A DNA stretch of 64,000 nt from CAVRZJ01 sp964594125. GTDB taxonomy: Bacteria; Acidobacteriota; Thermoanaerobaculia; Thermoanaerobaculales; Thermoanaerobaculaceae. Within the stretch, counting starts at the first letter, position 1; every line of letters starts with the position of its first letter. The DNA is taken from NCBI GenBank assembly GCA_964594125.1, contig CAZQLL010000010.1:1-64000 (forward strand), read 5' to 3'. The notes beneath the pieces are model-generated. The model did no database searches. It saw nothing but the letters and a program-made list of their open reading frames with translations, and was not told where the DNA came from. The translations under genes were made by a program, and so were the position numbers. This document shows positions 59,673-64,000 of this stretch, in pieces.

Positions 59673-62347
59673 CTGCCCGGCTCCAGCGTCTCGGCCAGCA
59701 GCGTCGCCTTGCGCTCGAGCTCCTGCAGCCGCTGGCGGGCCCCGGCCACCACCTCCGCGGGCGCCCGCTCGACGAACGAAGGGTCGGCGAGGCGCGCGCG
59801 CGCCTTCTCGGCCTCCGCGCGCGCCGCCGCGAGGTCGGCGGCGAGACGCGCCTGCTCGCTCCCGCCGAGCGCGCCGGCCGGCAGGACGATCGCCACGTCG
59901 ATCCCCGCCACCACGTCGCGGACCGCGCCGGCGGGTGCCTCCCGGCCGTCGAGCACCAGCGCGTCGAGACCGGCGAGCCTGACCAGCTCGCGCTCGAGCG
60001 CGGCGAGCGCCGCGCGCATCCCGGGCTCCAGCCGCAGCAGGTACAGGGCGAGCGGCTGGCCGGGCGGCAGACCGACGAAATGTCGGTAGGAACGGGTTTC
60101 CTGGACGACGGCCCGGAACGCGGCCAGCGCCGCTGCGGCCTCCGGCGCCTCCCAGCGGCCGTCGGCGGCCGGGTACGCCGCCGTGATGAGCTGCTCGCTC
60201 TCCCCGAGGTGCGACGCGATCTCCTCGGTGATGAAAGGCATCACCGGGTGGAGCAGCCGCAGCGCCTGCAGCAGCGCCCCCCTTGCCACCGCCCGCACGT
60301 CCTCCGGGCGTCTCGCCGCCGCCGCGCCCTCCGCGCCCCGCGCGCCGGGCCCGGCGCTCCCGCCTTCCAGCAGCACGGGCTTGGCCATCTCCAGGTACCA
60401 GTCGCAAAAGTCGCCCCAGATGAACTGGTACAGCGCCCTGCACCCCTCGTCGAAGCGGAACCCTTCCCAGGCGCGGTTGACGGCGGCAACCGTCTGCTCG
60501 AGCTCGTGCAGGATCCAGCGTTCCGGCGCGGCGAGGCGCCCGGGGTCGATCTCCGCGAGCGGGCGCTCGTCGCCCGCGAGGTTCAACTGGACGAAGCGCG
60601 CCGCGTTCCACAGCTTCGTCGCGAATGCCCGGTACCCCTCCATGCGCTCCGGGGACAGCGGCAGGTCGCGGCCCGGCGACGCCAGTGCGGCGAGCGTGAA
60701 GCGCACGGCGTCGGTGCCGTAGGCGGCGACGAGGTCGAGGGGGTCGACCACGTTGCCCTTGGTCTTCGACATCTTCTGCCGCGCGGCGTCGCGCACGAGC
60801 CCCGTGAGGTGCACCTGCGCGAACGGGGCCTTCCCTGTGAAATGCTTGCTCATCATGATCATGCGGGCTACCCAGAAGAACAGGATGTCGAACCCGGTGA
60901 TGAGCACGCTGGTCGGATAGAACATCCGCATGTCGGCGCTGTCGTCCGGCCACCCCATCGTCGAGATCGGCCACAGCCCCGAGGAGAACCAGGTGTCGAG
61001 CACGTCCTCGTCCTGGCGCACCGGCGCGCCGCACTCGGAGCAGGCGGCGACGTCGTGCTCGGCGACCGTCGTGTGCCCGTGCTCGCAGTAGTACGCCGGG
61101 ATGCGGTGGCCCCACCAGAGCTGGCGGGAGATGCACCAGTCGAGGATGTTCTCCAGCCAGTTCTCGTACGTCGCCATCCAGAAGTCGGGGATCAGCCGGA
61201 CCTCGCCTGAGCGCACCGCCGCGAGCGCCGGCTCGGCGAGCGGCTTCGCCTTCACGAACCACTGGCGCGACAGGTACGGCTCCACCACGGTGTCGCAGCG
61301 CTGGCAGTGGCCGACGGAATGGCGGTGCGGCTTGTCGCCGCGCCGCAGCCCTCTCTCGGCGAGCGCCGCGAGCACCGCCTTGCGCGCCGCGAAACGGTCC
61401 ATCCCTGCGAACGCCCCGCCGGCCTCGTTGACGGTGCCGGTCTCGGTGAGGATGTTGATGCGCTCGAGGCCGTGGCGCTCGCCGGTGGCGAAGTCGTCGG
61501 GATCGTGGGCTGGCGTCACCTTCACGGCGCCGGTGCCGAACGCCGGATCGACGAGGAGCGCGTCGCCGACGATCGGCAGCGACCGGCCGACGAACGGGTG
61601 GACCACGCGGCGCCCGATCAGCGCCCGGTAGCGTTCATCGTCGGGGTGCACGGCGATCGCGGTGTCGCCGAGCATCGTTTCGGGACGGGTGGTCGAGACG
61701 ACGATCTCGCCTCCCCCCTCGATCGGGTAGGCGAAGTCCCACATCCCGCCGTCGACCTCCTTGTGCACGACCTCGAGGTCGGAGAGCGCCGTCAGGCAGC
61801 GCGGGCACCAGTTGATCAGGCGGTGGGCGCGGTAGATCAGGCCTTCGCGGTACAGCGAGACGAACGCGTGGCGCACGGCGCGCGACAGCATGTCGTCGAG
61901 CGTGAACCGCTCGCGCGTCCAGTCGCAGGAAGCCCCGAGCGCCTTCGCCTGCGCCGAGATGTTCCCCTTGTAGTGCGCCTTCCACTGCCACATCCGCTCG
62001 AGGAAGCGCTCGCGGCCGAGCGCGGCGCGCGAGGTCCCCTCCTTCGCGAGCTCGCGCTCGACCATCACCTGCGTCGCGATCCCGGCATGGTCGGTGCCCG
62101 GCAGCCAGAGGGCGTTGTACCCCTGCATGCGCCGCCACCGGATGATCACGTCCTGAAGCGTGAACTGCAGCGCGTGGCCGATATGCAGCTTGCCGGTGAC
62201 GTTCGGCGGCGGGATGAGGATGACGAACGGCGGCTTGCCTCCGTCCGGGTCGGGCGTGAACGCGCCGGAGGCCTCCCACCTGGCGTACCAGGCGCTCTCG
62301 AACGATGCAGGATCGAAACGTGTCGGCAGGCTCTCCGAACGAGTCAC
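59669..62347 (-). CDS. valS: Valyl-tRNA synthetase
   Basis: The 892-residue class I synthetase has PPPNVTGKLHIGHAL (HIGH at 55-58), KMSKTKGNVVDP (~525), the editing-domain segment TTRPETMLGDTAIAVHPDD, the anticodon-binding region and a C-terminal coiled coil (LAAARAEAEKARARLADPSF). It charges tRNA-Val and edits misactivated threonine. A GTG at 62347 with GGAGGGCCGA directly upstream is chosen over the TTG four codons earlier. It is preceded by aroB with a 30-bp gap. Confidence 0.96.
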   Translation of the reverse strand: MTRSESLPTRFDPASFESAWYARWEASGAFTPDPDGGKPPFVILIPPPNVTGKLHIGHALQFTLQDVIIRWRRMQGYNALWLPGTDHAGIATQVMVERELAKEGTSRAALGRERFLERMWQWKAHYKGNISAQAKALGASCDWTRERFTLDDMLSRAVRHAFVSLYREGLIYRAHRLINWCPRCLTALSDLEVVHKEVDGGMWDFAYPIEGGGEIVVSTTRPETMLGDTAIAVHPDDERYRALIGRRVVHPFVGRSLPIVGDALLVDPAFGTGAVKVTPAHDPDDFATGERHGLERINILTETGTVNEAGGAFAGMDRFAARKAVLAALAERGLRRGDKPHRHSVGHCQRCDTVVEPYLSRQWFVKAKPLAEPALAAVRSGEVRLIPDFWMATYENWLENILDWCISRQLWWGHRIPAYYCEHGHTTVAEHDVAACSECGAPVRQDEDVLDTWFSSGLWPISTMGWPDDSADMRMFYPTSVLITGFDILFFWVARMIMMSKHFTGKAPFAQVHLTGLVRDAARQKMSKTKGNVVDPLDLVAAYGTDAVRFTLAALASPGRDLPLSPERMEGYRAFATKLWNAARFVQLNLAGDERPLAEIDPGRLAAPERWILHELEQTVAAVNRAWEGFRFDEGCRALYQFIWGDFCDWYLEMAKPVLLEGGSAGPGARGAEGAAAARRPEDVRAVARGALLQALRLLHPVMPFITEEIASHLGESEQLITAAYPAADGRWEAPEAAAALAAFRAVVQETRSYRHFVGLPPGQPLALYLLRLEPGMRAALAALERELVRLAGLDALVLDGREAPAGAVRDVVAGIDVAIVLPAGALGGSEQARLAADLAAARAEAEKARARLADPSFVERAPAEVVAGARQRLQELERKATLLAETLEPGR

Positions 62348-62377
62348 TCGGCCCTCCAAGGCTGGCCCCGGCGGAGT

Positions 62378-63478
62378 CTAGCATCCGACGGCCAGCAGAT
62401 CGTCCGCCGACCGGCAGCCGCGCGCGGCCTCCCACGCGGCGCGGGCCTCTTCGTCGGAAACGGAGACGCCGAGGTCGACCCCGCCGGCTCGAGGCAGCAC
62501 CCAGCCGACGGCGCCGCCGGCCCCCTTCTTGTCCCTTGCGACGAACGGACGCAGTTGCTCCCACTCGACGTCGGCGGCGGGGGGCGGCAGGCAGACGTCG
62601 GCCAGACGCGCCATCCACGGCCGCCACGCCTCCGCCGGGAACGACGCGCGCCGCCGCGCCACCAGCGTCTCGACGACCAGGCCCCACGCCACCGCCTCGC
62701 CGTGCAGGAAGCGGCCGAAGCCGCCGGCGGCCTCGAGTGCGTGGCCGACCGTATGGCCGAGGTTGAGCGCGGCCCGCCCGCCCGCCTCGCGCTCGTCGGC
62801 GGCGACGATCTCCGCCTTGATGCGCACCGCCGCCTCCACCAGCTCGGCCGCCCCGGCCAGCTTGCCGGAGGCGATCCCGGCCGCCCACCGGTCGAGCGCC
62901 GCTTCCAGGCGCCCGGGCATGATCATCGCCGCCTTGACCACCTCCGCGAGCCCGGCGCGAAGCTGCCGGCGCTCGAGGGTGGCGAGCGCCTGCGGATCGG
63001 CGAGCACGGCCGCCGGCTGCCAGAAGGTGCCGACGAGGTTCTTGCCGAGGTCGAGGTCGACGCCGGTCTTGCCCCCCACCGCCGCGTCCACCATGCCGAG
63101 CAGCGTCGTGGGCACGGCGACCCAGCGCAGCCCGCGCAGCGTTACCGACGCGGCGAAGCCGGCGAGGTCCGTGACGACGCCGCCGCCGACCGCGACGACG
63201 GTGTCGCGGCGCTCGGCGCCGCGCTCCAGCAGCCAGCGGACGACCCGCTCGGCGACCGCGAGCGTCTTGTGCTCCTCGCCGGCCGGGATCGCCAGCAGCG
63301 GCGCCGCGAGCCGATCGGCGACGCCGGCGGCGTGCAGGCGCGCCACGTTCTCGTCGGTGACGACGAAGGCGCGCCCGGCGAGGTACGGCGCCAGCAGGCG
63401 CCCGGCGTTCTCCAGCCCGTCGTCCGCGAGCAGGTAGCGCACCGGCCCGCCGGCCGTGGCGATCTCGACCACGCTCAC
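62378..63478 (-). CDS. aroB: 3-dehydroquinate synthase AroB
   Basis: The 366-residue protein has the NAD- and metal-binding motifs of AroB: AFVVTDENVARLHA, AVGGGVVTDLAGFAASVTLRG, PTTLLGMVDAAVGGKTGVDL, KNLVGTFWQPAAVLAD, LAEVVKAAMI and the zinc-site NLGHTVGHALE. It makes dehydroquinate from DAHP in the shikimate pathway. The GTG start overlaps the alr stop (GTGA). The ends are normal for the family. Confidence 0.95.
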   Translation of the reverse strand: MSVVEIATAGGPVRYLLADDGLENAGRLLAPYLAGRAFVVTDENVARLHAAGVADRLAAPLLAIPAGEEHKTLAVAERVVRWLLERGAERRDTVVAVGGGVVTDLAGFAASVTLRGLRWVAVPTTLLGMVDAAVGGKTGVDLDLGKNLVGTFWQPAAVLADPQALATLERRQLRAGLAEVVKAAMIMPGRLEAALDRWAAGIASGKLAGAAELVEAAVRIKAEIVAADEREAGGRAALNLGHTVGHALEAAGGFGRFLHGEAVAWGLVVETLVARRRASFPAEAWRPWMARLADVCLPPPAADVEWEQLRPFVARDKKGAGGAVGWVLPRAGGVDLGVSVSDEEARAAWEAARGCRSADDLLAVGC

Positions 63479-64000
63479 ACGAGGACCCGCGGCGTCCGCG
63501 GCGAGAGCCGCGCCAGGATTTCGTAATTGATCGTGCCGGCGAGCTCGGCGAGCTCCTCGGCGGTCACGCGCTCGCCGCCGTCGGCGCCGATCAGCGTGGC
63601 GACGTCGCCCTCGCGCACTCCGGGCACGTCGGTCACGTCGATCGTGGTGAGGTTCATCGCCACCCGGCCCGCCACCGGCGCCCGCCGGCCGCGCACCAGG
63701 ACGCGCGCGCGGTTGGACAGTGCCCGCGGGTAGCCGTCGGAGTAGCCGACCGGCAGCACCGCCAGCAGCGACGGGCGCGTGGTGCGGTACGTCAACCCGT
63801 ACCCGACCGCGGCTCCCTCCGGCACCGCCTTCACCTGGCCGACCCGCGCCCGCCACGCCAGCGCCGGCGTCAGGCCGGGCGCGCCGTCGCCGTGCGCGGT
63901 GCGCCACGACAGCCTGGTCTCGCTCGACGAGTAGTGACCGTACAGCGAGATGCCGGCGCGCACCAGCGTGAGCTCGGTCTCGCGGAACAGCAGCGCCGCC
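63475..64000 (-). CDS. alr: Alanine racemase, C-terminal part (cut by window edge)
   Basis: About 174 C-terminal residues are present; the N-terminal PLP barrel with the catalytic Lys lies beyond the window end. Visible motifs are VRAGISLYG, AVGYGLTY, VLPVGYSDGYPRALSNRARV and GRVAMNLTTIDVTD, which fit the C-terminal beta domain of alanine racemase. An Asn (MNL) stands where many family members have MDQ. The enzyme interconverts L- and D-alanine for peptidoglycan. It is the first visible gene of the reverse-strand run and is coupled to aroB by GTGA. Confidence 0.9.
   Translation of the reverse strand, partial: AALLFRETELTLVRAGISLYGHYSSSETRLSWRTAHGDGAPGLTPALAWRARVGQVKAVPEGAAVGYGLTYRTTRPSLLAVLPVGYSDGYPRALSNRARVLVRGRRAPVAGRVAMNLTTIDVTDVPGVREGDVATLIGADGGERVTAEELAELAGTINYEILARLSPRTPRVLV

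Overview
The window is very GC-rich (roughly three quarters G+C by eye), almost fully coding, and carries ordinary chromosomal genes of a diderm bacterium. There is an MCE/Mla lipid-transport operon, lipoprotein and secreted-protein signals, Hfq, type III pantothenate kinase, and an IPTL-type C-terminal sorting signal. A GWxTD/VWA protein at 40380-42887 is of the kind abundant in Acidobacteriota, so a GC-rich acidobacterial lineage (for example Thermoanaerobaculia-like) is my best inference. I see no plasmid, phage, IS, CRISPR, rRNA or tRNA features.

Layout. 1-9.7 kb: small housekeeping genes (thioesterase, Maf, Ogt, thioredoxin, ferredoxin-NADP reductase-like flavoprotein) plus two unusual fusions: a cyclic-nucleotide-binding domain joined to aspartase (5966-7825), and a receiver-like/DUF4388/DegV protein (7822-9654). 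9.7-22.4 kb: a surface-glycan cluster with a PIG-L deacetylase, three double-GT2 glycosyltransferases, one GT4 and one single GT2, interrupted by a reverse-strand pyrroline-5-carboxylate dehydrogenase. 22.7-30.8 kb: DUF3467, then a cysteine desulfurase/FHA/MnmA operon, a TPR-GGDEF sensor and a large secreted Asp-box protein. 31.1-40.3 kb: a seven-gene operon dnaB-mlaE-mlaF-mlaD-radA-HEAT-HD/GYP. 40.4-49 kb: VWA protein, MidA-like methyltransferase, sulfotransferase, pilin-like protein, GT-C glycosyltransferase and a secreted beta-propeller ending in LPFTG. 49.2-64 kb: one unbroken reverse-strand run of fourteen tightly packed genes (alr, aroB, valS, birA, coaX, an unknown, an RNA methyltransferase, comEC, miaA, hfq, a TPR lipoprotein, crp/fnr, pgsA, nadA).

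Two non-coding patterns stand out. First, a ~190-nt intergenic element occurs at 856-1045 and 22431-22626, with a truncated copy at 1-98. Its four hairpins change sequence but keep pairing and loop lengths (15, 4, 7 and 4 nt), which is strong evidence of a conserved structure. Second, many genes have a TAnnnT -10 box only 5-8 nt before the start codon and no Shine-Dalgarno sequence, implying leaderless mRNAs. Other genes have a -35/-10 pair with 17-bp spacing and a leader with Shine-Dalgarno sequence.

No intergenic stretch exceeds 300 bases; the larger ones (841-1131, 4085-4351, 22398-22681, 30841-31112, 48949-49184) are described under their repeats, promoters and hairpins.
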